A stretch of DNA of 29,111 bases from an uncultured Oscillospiraceae bacterium (GTDB lineage Bacteria; Bacillota; Clostridia; Oscillospirales; Oscillospiraceae): assembly GCA_910587785.1 (NCBI GenBank), contig CAJUOA010000031.1, positions 1 to 29,111 on the forward strand, in the 5' to 3' direction. The notes under the pieces were generated by a model. It was not told the DNA's origin. It did not search any database and saw nothing but the letters and a program-made list of their open reading frames with translations. The position numbers and the translations under genes are program-made. Of the stretch, positions 21,809 through 29,028 are shown one piece after another; positions within the stretch are counted from its first letter, which is position 1; each line of letters opens with the position of its first letter.

Positions 21809-22810
21809 TCAAAGCGCCTCCTTTTCTTCCCGCGTGGTCCCGCCGGGGGCGTAGCTCACCGGCAGGCAGACCAGGGCGGGGGTCTTGGAGCGGTCCGGCG
21901 CCAGGAGCAGGTCCACGCTGGTCTCCGCGATCTTCCGGACCGGCTGGACGATAGTGGAGCAGTAGAGCTCCTCCGCGCCGAACCGCCGGATGCCGTCAAA
22001 GCCGATGATCTGCACGTCCTCCGGCACCCGGAGCCCCAGCTCCCCCAGGATGCCCTGGACCCGCCAGGCTAAAAGGTCCGTGGAGCAGAAGATGCCGTCG
22101 ATGTCCAGCTCCCCGTCCGTCATCCGGGCGCGAAAAAACTCCCGGAACACCTCCGGCCCGTCCTCGCCGTCGTTGCGGCGGAGGGTCTCATAGGGGACCT
22201 GCCGGGCCCGGCAGACGGCCTCGAAGCCGTCCCCCCGCTTGTCCGTCTCCCCGGGGCTGGCCGAGCCGGTGCGGAGGAAGGCCAGGTGTTTACACCCCAG
22301 CTCCAGGAGCTTCTCCGCCGCCAGGCGGCCCCCTCCGTAGTTGTCCGCCGCCACGCAGGGGATGTCCGCCCGGAAGCTCCGGTCGATGCCCACGAAGGGC
22401 AGGTCCTCGTCCACGGTCAGGGAGTTGTAGGTCAGGCCGATGATGCCGTCCACCCGGTTTTGCTGGACCATGGTCACACAGCGCTGTTCAATGTCCGGCC
22501 GGGACGCGGTGACGTACAGGAGCATCCGGTGGTCCCGCTGGGTCAGGGCGGTGCAGAGATGCTGGGCCAGGGCGGCAAAAAAGGGGTGGTCCACACCGGG
22601 AAGGATGACGGCGACGGTGTAGGTCTTGCTGGCCCGCAGGCCGCGGGCGTACTGGTTGACCTGGTATCCCAGCTTTTTCGCCGCCGCCTCCACCCTGAGC
22701 CGGTAGCTGTCCCCCACGGGGATGCCGTTGAATACCTTGGAGACAGTGCCCAGGGCCACACCGGCCTCCTGGGCAACATCCTTCATGGTTGGGAGTGATT
22801 TTTGGGGCAT
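21809..22810 (-). CDS. LacI-family transcriptional regulator
   Basis: This 333-aa protein has an N-terminal helix-turn-helix (about residues 8-29, MKDVAQEAGVALGTVSKVF) with the hinge helix near LRASKTYTVAVILPG, then a periplasmic-binding-protein-like sugar domain. The C-terminal part has the usual DVQIIGFDG and PVRKIAE segments. The ATG at 22810 is chosen because GAGGAGG lies 7 nt upstream and the HTH starts at once. It is divergent from the sugar transporter operon and first in its own operon. Operator-like sites TGAATCGTTAYA lie between the two, so it probably represses transport, and perhaps itself, until a saccharide binds. Confidence 0.95.
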   Translation of the reverse strand: MPQKSLPTMKDVAQEAGVALGTVSKVFNGIPVGDSYRLRVEAAAKKLGYQVNQYARGLRASKTYTVAVILPGVDHPFFAALAQHLCTALTQRDHRMLLYVTASRPDIEQRCVTMVQQNRVDGIIGLTYNSLTVDEDLPFVGIDRSFRADIPCVAADNYGGGRLAAEKLLELGCKHLAFLRTGSASPGETDKRGDGFEAVCRARQVPYETLRRNDGEDGPEVFREFFRARMTDGELDIDGIFCSTDLLAWRVQGILGELGLRVPEDVQIIGFDGIRRFGAEELYCSTIVQPVRKIAETSVDLLLAPDRSKTPALVCLPVSYAPGGTTREEKEAL

Positions 22811-22879
22811 AACACGCCTCCTCGCTCTGAAACTTTTCATATAGAGAGTGAAAAACATATTGATTTTTCCTTCGACAGT

Positions 22880-22909
22880 ATTATAGCAGACACCTCCCCG
22901 GAATGTAAA
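22880..22909 (-). promoter_or_regulatory. Promoter of the lacI-like operon
   Basis: On the minus strand TTTACA (22909-22904) and TATAAT (22885-22880) are 18 bp apart. Start is expected near 22873, leaving a leader of about 60 nt. Confidence 0.85.
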
Positions 22910-22931
22910 GAGGCATTTCATGAAATTTCAG

Positions 22932-22943
22932 TGAAACGATACT
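22932..22943. promoter_or_regulatory. LacI-type operator candidate near the lacI promoter
   Basis: TGAAACGATACT, an imperfect palindrome around a central CG, resembles the two sites at 23061 and 23119. It lies just upstream of the lacI -35, so it could give autoregulation. Confidence 0.4.
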
Positions 22944-23019
22944 TTTTGGCGACATCTACAAAACAGAGCATATTTGTTTGTAAAAATGGTAAAAATCAAT
23001 CATTTTTCCTAAAATGTCC

Positions 23020-23048
23020 TTGACAGGGGCAGGGGTGTTTGTTAAGAT
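23020..23048 (+). promoter_or_regulatory. Promoter of the sugar transporter operon
   Basis: TTGACA (23020-23025) and TAAGAT (23043-23048) are separated by 17 bp. Start is expected near 23055, and the leader runs about 175 nt to the first permease gene. Confidence 0.88.
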
Positions 23049-23060
23049 ATCCATGACAGA

Positions 23061-23072
23061 TATAACGATTCA
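23061..23072. promoter_or_regulatory. LacI-type operator candidate at the transporter transcription start
   Basis: TATAACGATTCA is the reverse of TGAATCGTTATA, an imperfect palindrome around CG. It lies just past the predicted transcription start, a position where a bound repressor blocks RNA polymerase. Confidence 0.6.
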
Positions 23073-23118
23073 CAAAACGGTGGTCCGACCCGGCCGCCGG
23101 ACTTATTTCGCTTTGATA

Positions 23119-23130
23119 TGAATCGTTACA
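23119..23130. promoter_or_regulatory. Second LacI-type operator candidate in the transporter leader
   Basis: TGAATCGTTACA is an inverted copy of the site at 23061 (10 identical bases), with centres about 56 bp apart. Two spaced operators fit cooperative binding or looping. The rest of the leader (23131-23228) has GC-rich small palindromes and no supported gene. Confidence 0.6.
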
Positions 23131-23228
23131 GACAATGCTCCCCGGAGCCTGCCGGCAGGAGGTGGTCAGCGCAAACGTGGACCTGCTCAGCTAATCCCCA
23201 AAATCTGTGTTTATAGGAAGTGAGTTAC

Positions 23229-24188
23229 ATGAAAAAGAGCGAAGCTCCTGTGCGCATCTCGGCGGCGGGCTCCGCCGCCCTGTCCCAGCGCAGCGGGAAG
23301 ACGCTGGGACAAAGGATCCTGGAGAACTGGCAGCTGTATGCCCTGCTGCTGATTCCGGTGGTCCTGACCATTGTCTACAAGTACATCCCCATGTACGGCA
23401 TCCAGATCGCCTTCCGGGACTTCGATCCCAACCTGGGTTATCTGGGCAGCCGGTGGGTGGGCTTTGACTGGTTCGTCCGGTTCTTCAAGGCCCCCACCTT
23501 CTGGAGAATGATGAAGAACACGGTGCTCATCAGCGTCTTCGGCCTGCTGTGGAGCTTCCCCGTGCCCATCATCCTCTCCCTCATCATCAATCAGGTCCGC
23601 TTCCAAAAGTTCAAGCGGGTGGTTCAGACGGTGCTCTACGCCCCCCACTTTATCTCCGTCATGGTCATCTGCGGTATGATCAAGATCTTCCTCAGTCCTA
23701 CCGGCGGCCTGCTGAACCTGATTCTGGGCACCCAGATTGATTTCCTCACCCATTCGGAGTTCTTCCGGACCATCTACATCGCCTCCGGCATCTGGCAGGA
23801 CGCGGGCTGGGGCTGTATCATCTACTTAGCGACTCTGGCCAACGTGGACCCCGGCCTCTACGAGGCGGCAAAGGTGGACGGCGCGTCCGTCTTCCAGCGC
23901 ATCCTGAACATCGACATCCCGGAGCTGATGCCCATGGTCGTTTTGAACCTCATCATGGCCGCCGGCGGCATCATGAACGTGGGCTTTGAGAAGGTCTGGC
24001 TCCTCCAGACCGACCTGAACAAGGCCACCAGCGACGTCATCGCCGTTTACGTGTATGAACAGGGTATCGTCGATGCCAAGTACAGCTACTCCACGGCGGT
24101 GGGCCTGTTCAACACTGTGATCAATATTGCGCTGCTCATCGTCGTCAACAAGGTCGTGTCCAAGGCCTCGGAAGTTGAATTTGTGTAA
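23229..24188 (+). CDS. CUT1 sugar ABC transporter permease (LplB type)
   Basis: This 319-aa inner-membrane permease has about six helices and the EAA loop that docks the ATPase (YEAAKVDGASVFQRILNIDIP). Its N-terminal GYLGSRWVGFDWFVRFF region is typical of LplB-like proteins. I use the ATG at 23229, about 10 nt after AGGA; a GTG at 23220 is possible. It forms the channel with the next permease. No ATPase gene is present, as is usual where a shared MsmX/MsmK-type ATPase from elsewhere energises several sugar importers. Operator candidates at 23061 and 23119 suggest control by the divergent LacI protein. Confidence 0.95.
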   Translation: MKKSEAPVRISAAGSAALSQRSGKTLGQRILENWQLYALLLIPVVLTIVYKYIPMYGIQIAFRDFDPNLGYLGSRWVGFDWFVRFFKAPTFWRMMKNTVLISVFGLLWSFPVPIILSLIINQVRFQKFKRVVQTVLYAPHFISVMVICGMIKIFLSPTGGLLNLILGTQIDFLTHSEFFRTIYIASGIWQDAGWGCIIYLATLANVDPGLYEAAKVDGASVFQRILNIDIPELMPMVVLNLIMAAGGIMNVGFEKVWLLQTDLNKATSDVIAVYVYEQGIVDAKYSYSTAVGLFNTVINIALLIVVNKVVSKASEVEFV

Positions 24189-24204
24189 AAGGAGGGAATC
24201 GAAA

Positions 24205-25113
24205 ATGGCAAGCGCAGCTGCAAGAAAGAAAACATCCGCCGGTATGTCTGATAAGACCAGCGATATCATCCTGGTGGCAATCTGCGCCATCGCGCTGATC
24301 ATCGTGGCCTATCCGTTGTACTATGTTCTCGTAGCCTCTATCTCCGATCCCTACGACGTGTACGCAGGCAAGACCTTCCTGCTGCCCAGCGGGTTCACGC
24401 TGGACGGCTACAAGGCGGTATTCGCCGATCCGAAGATCGTCTCCGGTTTCCTCAACTCCGTGAAGTATACCGTGATCGGCACCTGCTTCTCCGTCATCAT
24501 GCTGTATATCACCGCCTATCCCCTGGCTGACAAAAATCTGCCGGGCAGAAAGTGGATCAGCCTCTTCTTCGTGTTCACTATGTATTTCGGCGGCGGACTG
24601 GTCCCAACCTACCTGGTCGTTCAAGATACCGGCCTTATAGGCAGCATGTGGTCTCTGTTCCTTCCCGGCGGCGTGGGCGTGGGCAACATGATCGTGGTCC
24701 GCAACTACTTCCAGCACTCCATCCCCCACGATCTGGTGGAAGCCAGCGAGATCGACGGCTGCTCCAAGTTCCGCACCTTCATCAGCGTGGTCATCCCTCT
24801 GTCCCTGCCCATTTTGGCGGTCCAAGCCGTGTTCGCCATGGTGGCCTACTGGAACGACTGGTTTACGGCCATGATCTACCTGGGCGGCAAGGGCGAGCCT
24901 CTGCCCCTGGTGCTGCGGGGCATCCTGATGAAGAGCTCCGCGGCGCAGGAGCAGGCGGCCATGATCTCCGGCGGCTATGCCGAGCTGAACAAGCAGACCG
25001 AGCTTATCAAGTTCTGCTCCATGATCGTGGCGGCCGTGCCTATGCTCATCGCGTATCCCTATGTCCAGAAATATTTTGAGAAGGGCTTCATGGCCGGCGC
25101 TGTGAAGGGGTAA
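24205..25113 (+). CDS. CUT1 sugar ABC transporter permease (LplC/YtcP type)
   Basis: This 302-aa permease has about six helices, the typical MYFGGGLVPTYLVVQ segment and an EAA loop (VEASEIDGCSKFRTFISVVIP), ending in QKYFEKGFMAGAVKG, a family hallmark. AGGAGGGAA precedes the ATG at 24205, and the gene starts 16 bp after the first permease. It partners with that permease to import a saccharide delivered by the large solute-binding lipoprotein encoded next but one. Confidence 0.95.
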   Translation: MASAAARKKTSAGMSDKTSDIILVAICAIALIIVAYPLYYVLVASISDPYDVYAGKTFLLPSGFTLDGYKAVFADPKIVSGFLNSVKYTVIGTCFSVIMLYITAYPLADKNLPGRKWISLFFVFTMYFGGGLVPTYLVVQDTGLIGSMWSLFLPGGVGVGNMIVVRNYFQHSIPHDLVEASEIDGCSKFRTFISVVIPLSLPILAVQAVFAMVAYWNDWFTAMIYLGGKGEPLPLVLRGILMKSSAAQEQAAMISGGYAELNKQTELIKFCSMIVAAVPMLIAYPYVQKYFEKGFMAGAVKG

Positions 25114-25119
25114 ACCGAG

Positions 25120-25335
25120 ATGGAGAATGAGAAAATAACCGCTGCGTATGTGATGCAGAAAATTGACCAGATCATGGAGGGAACCGCCGCGCTGCGGGAG
25201 GGCATCGCCATGCTGGAACATCTGGACGAGGGAGCCGCCGCTGCCGCCAGTAATATGGTGGAGGCAAGAGAAAAGACCAATCAGCAAATGCTGGCGCTCC
25301 TGGGCAAAGTCGTTGATAAGCTTGAAATAAAATGA
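25120..25335 (+). CDS. Small helical protein of the transporter operon (71 aa)
   Basis: This 71-aa protein lies between the second permease and the solute-binding protein, 6 bp after the permease stop, with a weak AAGGGG site. The whole sequence looks helical and possibly coiled-coil (ITAAYVMQKIDQIMEG, AALREGIAMLEHL, NQQMLALLGKVVDKLEIK), without a membrane segment. I do not recognise a family. It could bind the permeases or ATPase, or be a regulator. Its position inside a compact operon and its normal codon use argue that it is real. Confidence 0.72.
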   Translation: MENEKITAAYVMQKIDQIMEGTAALREGIAMLEHLDEGAAAAASNMVEAREKTNQQMLALLGKVVDKLEIK

Positions 25336-25349
25336 AAAGGAGAATCATC

Positions 25350-27014
25350 ATGAAGAAAGTATTGTCCCTTGTTCTGGCATCCGTCATGCTGCTGGCCGCG
25401 CTGACCGCCTGCGGCGAAAGCAGCGGCCCGGCCGCCAACTCCGGCGAACCCAACACCAGCACTGAGCAGACTGAGTTCAATGTGATTTCCGGCATCTCCG
25501 CCCTGTCCAGCGGATATGACGACAATCCGGTACTCAACGCCATGATGGAGAACGCCGGCATCAAGATTACCTGGGAGACTATGAGCGACTCTCTGGGCGA
25601 GCAGGTCAACATCCGCCTCCAGGCGGGCGGCGATAACCTGCCCGACGCCGTGCAGGCTGTGGGCTGGTCCAACTACGACCTGGGCCGCTATGGCCGGGGC
25701 GGTACATTCATCGACCTGACCCCCTATGTTACCGATCCCGAGATCATGCCCAACCTGTCCGCCATCCTGGAGAAGTACCCCAATATCAAGGCGGCCATCA
25801 CCCAGGACAACGGCGGCATCTACGGCCTGCCCTCCGCCGAGATGATGGGCACCGCCGCCACCGGCGCTGCCGATGACTACTCCATCCATTCCATCCAGCA
25901 GTTCTCCATGATCAACAAGAAGTGGCTGGATGACTTGGGACTGGCCGTCCCTGAAACCGTGGAGGAGCTGAAGACCGCCCTCCAGGCTTTCAAGGACAAC
26001 GACATGGCCGCCAAGATTTATGGCGCGGCTCCCGGCAATACCATCCCCATGAGCTTCGGCTTTGACCAGTGGTGCTGGGGCCAGAACATCTTCTACGCCC
26101 CCTTCGGCCTGACCAACTGGTCCGACGTATGCTCTGATCTGCGCCTGACCAAGGATAAGGAAGTGGTCTTTGACTGCGTCAGCGACGGCTACCGCGAGGC
26201 CATCACCTACTACCATGACTGGTATGCCGACGGCCTCATTGATATCGAGGTTTTCAGCCAGGATGACAAGCAGTATCTTGCCAAGTGCGCCCAGGGTTAC
26301 GTAGGCGTAGCCACTTGGTGGGAGATCAACGAGCTGATGGCCGATTATGCGGCTGACTACGTCTACCTGCCCCCGCTGAAGGGCCCCAGCGGCACCTGCA
26401 CCGTGACCATCAAGTCCGCCGGCTCCGCCGTCAACTCCGGGCATCTGTCCATTACCAAGGCCTGCAAAAGTCCCATCAACCTCCTGAAGTTCTATGATCA
26501 GTGGTACACCGGTGAGAACGTCATGCAGCTCCAGTACGGCCCTATCGGCGTGTATTTCGACGAGCAGAAGGATGCGGAGGGCATGTATGTCTCCATCACC
26601 AACGAGGAGGCCCAGGAGAAGTTCGGCAAGTCCGCGGGTGAGCTGAAAGCCGCCAGCGAGGTCCAGGGCCCCAAGCTGATCCTCTCTGAATATTATACCA
26701 ACGTCTTCCACATGGAGGACCGCGCCCTCCAGCGTCTGGACGATCTCCAGAATTTCTGGTTCAAATATGTGGACGATTTTACCTTCTACCCTGTGGACTG
26801 CGTATTCACCCAGAGCGAGCTGGACGATCTGGACCTCTACAAGCCCGACTTTGAGAACCACGTCAAGGAGCAGGAAGCCCTTTGGTTCCGGGACGGCGGC
26901 CCCAGCGACGCCGAGTGGGAAGCCTACAAGCAGGATCTGATTGATACCTACGGCATGAATCAGATTTTGGAGATCTACAAGAACGCCTATGAGCGTTACT
27001 CCACAGCGGAGTAA
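25350..27014 (+). CDS. Extracellular sugar-binding lipoprotein of the ABC importer
   Basis: This 554-aa protein has a lipoprotein signal ending in LTAC (Cys near residue 21), a Gly/Ser/Glu linker, then a large two-lobed solute-binding domain of the LplA-like class, bigger than usual SBPs of about 420 aa, which often goes with oligosaccharide ligands. The ATG at 25350 is chosen because AAAGGAG lies 8 nt upstream; the ATG at 25332 overlaps that site. It delivers the sugar to the two CUT1 permeases. The following GH32 gene points to a fructose-containing oligosaccharide or sucrose as ligand, which is inference. Confidence 0.94.
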   Translation: MKKVLSLVLASVMLLAALTACGESSGPAANSGEPNTSTEQTEFNVISGISALSSGYDDNPVLNAMMENAGIKITWETMSDSLGEQVNIRLQAGGDNLPDAVQAVGWSNYDLGRYGRGGTFIDLTPYVTDPEIMPNLSAILEKYPNIKAAITQDNGGIYGLPSAEMMGTAATGAADDYSIHSIQQFSMINKKWLDDLGLAVPETVEELKTALQAFKDNDMAAKIYGAAPGNTIPMSFGFDQWCWGQNIFYAPFGLTNWSDVCSDLRLTKDKEVVFDCVSDGYREAITYYHDWYADGLIDIEVFSQDDKQYLAKCAQGYVGVATWWEINELMADYAADYVYLPPLKGPSGTCTVTIKSAGSAVNSGHLSITKACKSPINLLKFYDQWYTGENVMQLQYGPIGVYFDEQKDAEGMYVSITNEEAQEKFGKSAGELKAASEVQGPKLILSEYYTNVFHMEDRALQRLDDLQNFWFKYVDDFTFYPVDCVFTQSELDDLDLYKPDFENHVKEQEALWFRDGGPSDAEWEAYKQDLIDTYGMNQILEIYKNAYERYSTAE

Positions 27015-27038
27015 CCGGCAAGCGCGCATAAAAAGCGA

Positions 27039-27067
27039 AGAGGGGCGGCGCAGGGCCGCCCCTCTTT
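27039..27067 (+). terminator. Hairpin terminator after the solute-binding protein gene
   Basis: AGAGGGGCGGC (27039-27049) and GCCGCCCCTCT (27055-27065) form an 11-bp stem followed by only a short T-tract. It may be a partial terminator that lowers GH32 expression relative to the transporter. Confidence 0.75.
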
Positions 27068-27094
27068 GTAAAAGAAACTGCGCATTCATATGTT

Positions 27095-27106
27095 TCAAAC
27101 GTTTAT
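27095..27106. promoter_or_regulatory. CG-centred palindrome upstream of the GH32 gene
   Basis: TCAAACGTTTAT contains AAACGTTT, a core typical of LacI/CcpA-family operators. It lies in the 169-bp gap before the GH32 gene. A weak TTGGCA-17-TGCGTA follows from 27106; no strong promoter is seen. Confidence 0.35.
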
Positions 27107-27183
27107 TGGCACGGAGCATGACCGGCGGTGCGTAACCGGCAGCTCAAATATTCTTTGACGACAGGTTCAGGAGGAGACAAGAT

Positions 27184-28680
27184 ATGACCAGCGAAGCTCT
27201 GCAAAAGGCCAGGGACTTTGAGGCCCAGTACGGCCCCCATATCCCCGCCGGGGAACGGCCCGCCTTCCACGTTACCCCTACCATCGGCTGGATGAACGAC
27301 CCCAACGGATTCTCCCTCTACAAGGGGGAGTACCATCTGTTCTACCAGTACCACCCCTACTCCAACGAGTGGGGCCCCATGCACTGGGGGCACGTGAAGA
27401 CAAAGGACTTCATCCGCTGGGAGCGGCTTCCCGCCGCCCTGGCCCCGGACCGGGAGTACGACGCGGCGGGGTGCTTCTCCGGCGGCGCGGTGGAGCTGCC
27501 TGACGGGCGGCAGCTGCTCATGTACACCGGCGTACAGCGGGGCCGCGACCCGGAGGGCTTTCTCCAGGACATCCAGACCCAGTGCATCGCCATCGGGGAC
27601 GGCGTGGACTATGAGAAGTGCGGGGAGAACCCCGTCCTGACCCAAAAGGACCTGCCGGAGGGGGGCAGCGCGGTGGACTTCCGGGACCCCAAGGTGTGGC
27701 GGGAGGCGGACGGGACCTTCCGCGCCGTCATCGGCAACCGCACCGCCGACGGGAGCGGGGCCATCCTCCTCTACCGGAGCGCCGGCGGGCGGGAGTGGGA
27801 GTTCGTCCGCACCCTGGACGCCTGCCGCAACCAGTACGGCAGGATGTGGGAGTGCCCGGACTTCTTCCCCCTGGACGGGAAGCAGGTCCTCATCACCAGC
27901 CCCCAGGATATGCAGCCCGTGGGCCTGGAGTTCCACGCGGGCAACGGCACCCTCTGCCTCATCGGGGACTACGACCCGGACGGGGCGGGCTTTGTCCGGC
28001 AGAGCGCCCAGGCAATCGACTACGGCCTGGACTTCTACGCCCCCCAGACCCTCCTGACCCCCGACGGGCGGCGGGTGATGATCGCCTGGATGCAGAACTG
28101 GGCCACCGTGGGGGCCAAGCCCTACCACTGCCGCTGGTTCGGGCAGTGCACGGTCCCCCGGGAGCTGTCGGTGCGGGACGGGCGGCTCTGCCAGCTGCCT
28201 GTCCGGGAGCTGGACGGCTATCGCGGCTCCCGCGTCACCCACCGCAGCATCCCCGTCAGCGGGGAGGTCAACCTGCCGGGCATCCAGGGCCGGGTGCTGG
28301 ACATGACCGTCACCGTCCGTCCCATCGGGCAGGACTCCTACCGGTGGTTCCGCATCCGCGTGGCCAAGGACGGGGAGCACGAGACCATCATCCGCTACCG
28401 GCCCGACCAGGGCACGGTGAAGATCGACCGCACCCGCAGCGGCCTGCCCCACGACATCGTACATATCCGCAGCTTTTTCGCGAGCAGCCGGGGCGGGGAG
28501 ATCAAGCTCCGCCTGATTATGGACCGCTTCAGTCTGGAGGTGTTCGTCAACGACGGAGAGCAGGCCGCCAGCGCCGTCATCTACACCCCTCAGAAGGCGG
28601 ACGCCATCAGCTTTGAGGCCGGCGGGGCCGTGCTGATGGACGTGGAGAAATATGACCTGGTGTTTCCGGATGAGGAATAG
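27184..28680 (+). CDS. GH32 beta-fructosidase (sucrose/fructo-oligosaccharide hydrolase)
   Basis: This 498-aa glycoside hydrolase removes terminal beta-fructose units. It has all three catalytic GH32 motifs: WMNDPNG with nucleophile Asp39, RDP (167-169) for transition-state binding, and ECPD with acid/base Glu223. The five-bladed propeller (to about residue 340) is followed by the usual C-terminal beta-sandwich, ending in FSLEVFVNDGE. There is no signal peptide, so it acts in the cytoplasm on imported sugar. Whether it prefers sucrose, sucrose-6-phosphate, inulin-type or levan-type oligosaccharides cannot be read; the ABC (not PTS) neighbour argues against a phosphorylated substrate. AGGAGG lies 9 nt before the ATG. 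Confidence 0.95.
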   Translation: MTSEALQKARDFEAQYGPHIPAGERPAFHVTPTIGWMNDPNGFSLYKGEYHLFYQYHPYSNEWGPMHWGHVKTKDFIRWERLPAALAPDREYDAAGCFSGGAVELPDGRQLLMYTGVQRGRDPEGFLQDIQTQCIAIGDGVDYEKCGENPVLTQKDLPEGGSAVDFRDPKVWREADGTFRAVIGNRTADGSGAILLYRSAGGREWEFVRTLDACRNQYGRMWECPDFFPLDGKQVLITSPQDMQPVGLEFHAGNGTLCLIGDYDPDGAGFVRQSAQAIDYGLDFYAPQTLLTPDGRRVMIAWMQNWATVGAKPYHCRWFGQCTVPRELSVRDGRLCQLPVRELDGYRGSRVTHRSIPVSGEVNLPGIQGRVLDMTVTVRPIGQDSYRWFRIRVAKDGEHETIIRYRPDQGTVKIDRTRSGLPHDIVHIRSFFASSRGGEIKLRLIMDRFSLEVFVNDGEQAASAVIYTPQKADAISFEAGGAVLMDVEKYDLVFPDEE

Positions 28681-28693
28681 CAGGGATCTCTTT

Positions 28694-28739
28694 GCGTTCC
28701 CCGAGCATCGGAAAAATGCCCGGGGAACGCTCCATTTTT
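28694..28739 (+). terminator. Intrinsic terminator after the GH32 gene
   Basis: GCGTTCCCCG (28694-28703) pairs with CGGGGAACGC (28721-28730), with a further inner GCAT/ATGC stem, and is followed by TCCATTTTTC. Confidence 0.88.
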
Positions 28740-28750
28740 CACAAAACCCC

Positions 28751-28779
28751 TTGCCATCCCGCCTGGGATGTGCTATGAT
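28751..28779 (+). promoter_or_regulatory. Promoter of the leader transcript at the window end
   Basis: TTGCCA (28751-28756) and TATGAT (28774-28779) are 17 bp apart, giving a start near 28786. No long ORF follows within the window, only a structured leader. Confidence 0.82.
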
Positions 28780-28826
28780 ATCTCTACCACAAGCCGCAAG
28801 GCGGGTTTGGAAAGGAGAACCATACG

Positions 28827-28859
28827 ATGACTGTTTTTTGTGAGGCTGTCCGGGAATAA
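28827..28859 (+). CDS. Possible 10-aa leader peptide (MTVFCEAVRE)
   Basis: A short frame of 10 codons plus TAA starts with an ATG preceded by AAAGGAG at 9-10 nt. It lies about 40 nt after the predicted transcription start and is followed by RNA hairpins and terminators. This is the pattern of a leader peptide whose translation controls attenuation, as upstream of many ribosome-protection, ABC-F and rRNA-methylase genes. The regulated gene is outside the window. Confidence 0.6.
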   Translation: MTVFCEAVRE

Positions 28860-28883
28860 AATAGAATAGGGCGCGGGCAGTGC

Positions 28884-28901
28884 CGGGGGAACGGACCCCC
28901 G
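28884..28901 (+). promoter_or_regulatory. Leader RNA hairpin
   Basis: CGGGGG and CCCCCG pair around AACGGA 25 nt after the leader ORF stop, with outer GGCAG/CTGTTTGCC pairing possible. It is part of the attenuator structure. Confidence 0.5.
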
Positions 28902-28915
28902 CTGTTTGCCGTGCC

Positions 28916-28953
28916 GTTTTGGGGAACCTTTCGTGAATTTGATGCTTCAAAAC
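28916..28953 (+). promoter_or_regulatory. Possible antiterminator pairing
   Basis: GTTTTG (28916-28921) can pair with CAAAAC (28948-28953), which overlaps the 5' arm of the terminator at 28951. The two structures exclude each other, as needed for attenuation. Confidence 0.4.
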
Positions 28954-28976
28954 ACGCAGGGGGGCGTGTTCTTTTT
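28951..28976 (+). terminator. First attenuator terminator
   Basis: AACACGC (28951-28957) pairs with GCGTGTT (28964-28970), followed by CTTTTT. It lies in the leader, 92 nt after the short ORF. Confidence 0.72.
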
Positions 28977-28982
28977 ATGCCC

Positions 28983-29028
28983 TGCCGCAGGGAGCAGCCA
29001 CAGAGAGGCTGATCCCTGCGGCATTTTT
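28983..29028 (+). terminator. Second leader terminator
   Basis: TGCCGCAGGGA (28983-28993) pairs with TCCCTGCGGCA (29013-29023), with an inner AGCC/GGCT stem, then TTTTT. The remaining bases to 29111 contain an ATG near 29091 that could begin the regulated gene, but too little is visible to name it. Confidence 0.85.

Noticed and set aside
23135..23194. A 19-codon ORF in the leader of the transporter operon
   Set aside because: There is no ribosome binding site, and it contains the palindrome CCTGCCGGCAGG; probably chance.
25281..27119. A 612-codon ORF antisense to the solute-binding protein
   Set aside because: Shadow of a gene with clear lipoprotein and operon features.
27103..28950. A 615-codon ORF antisense to the GH32 gene
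   Set aside because: The plus strand has all GH32 catalytic motifs; the antisense frame has none of any family.
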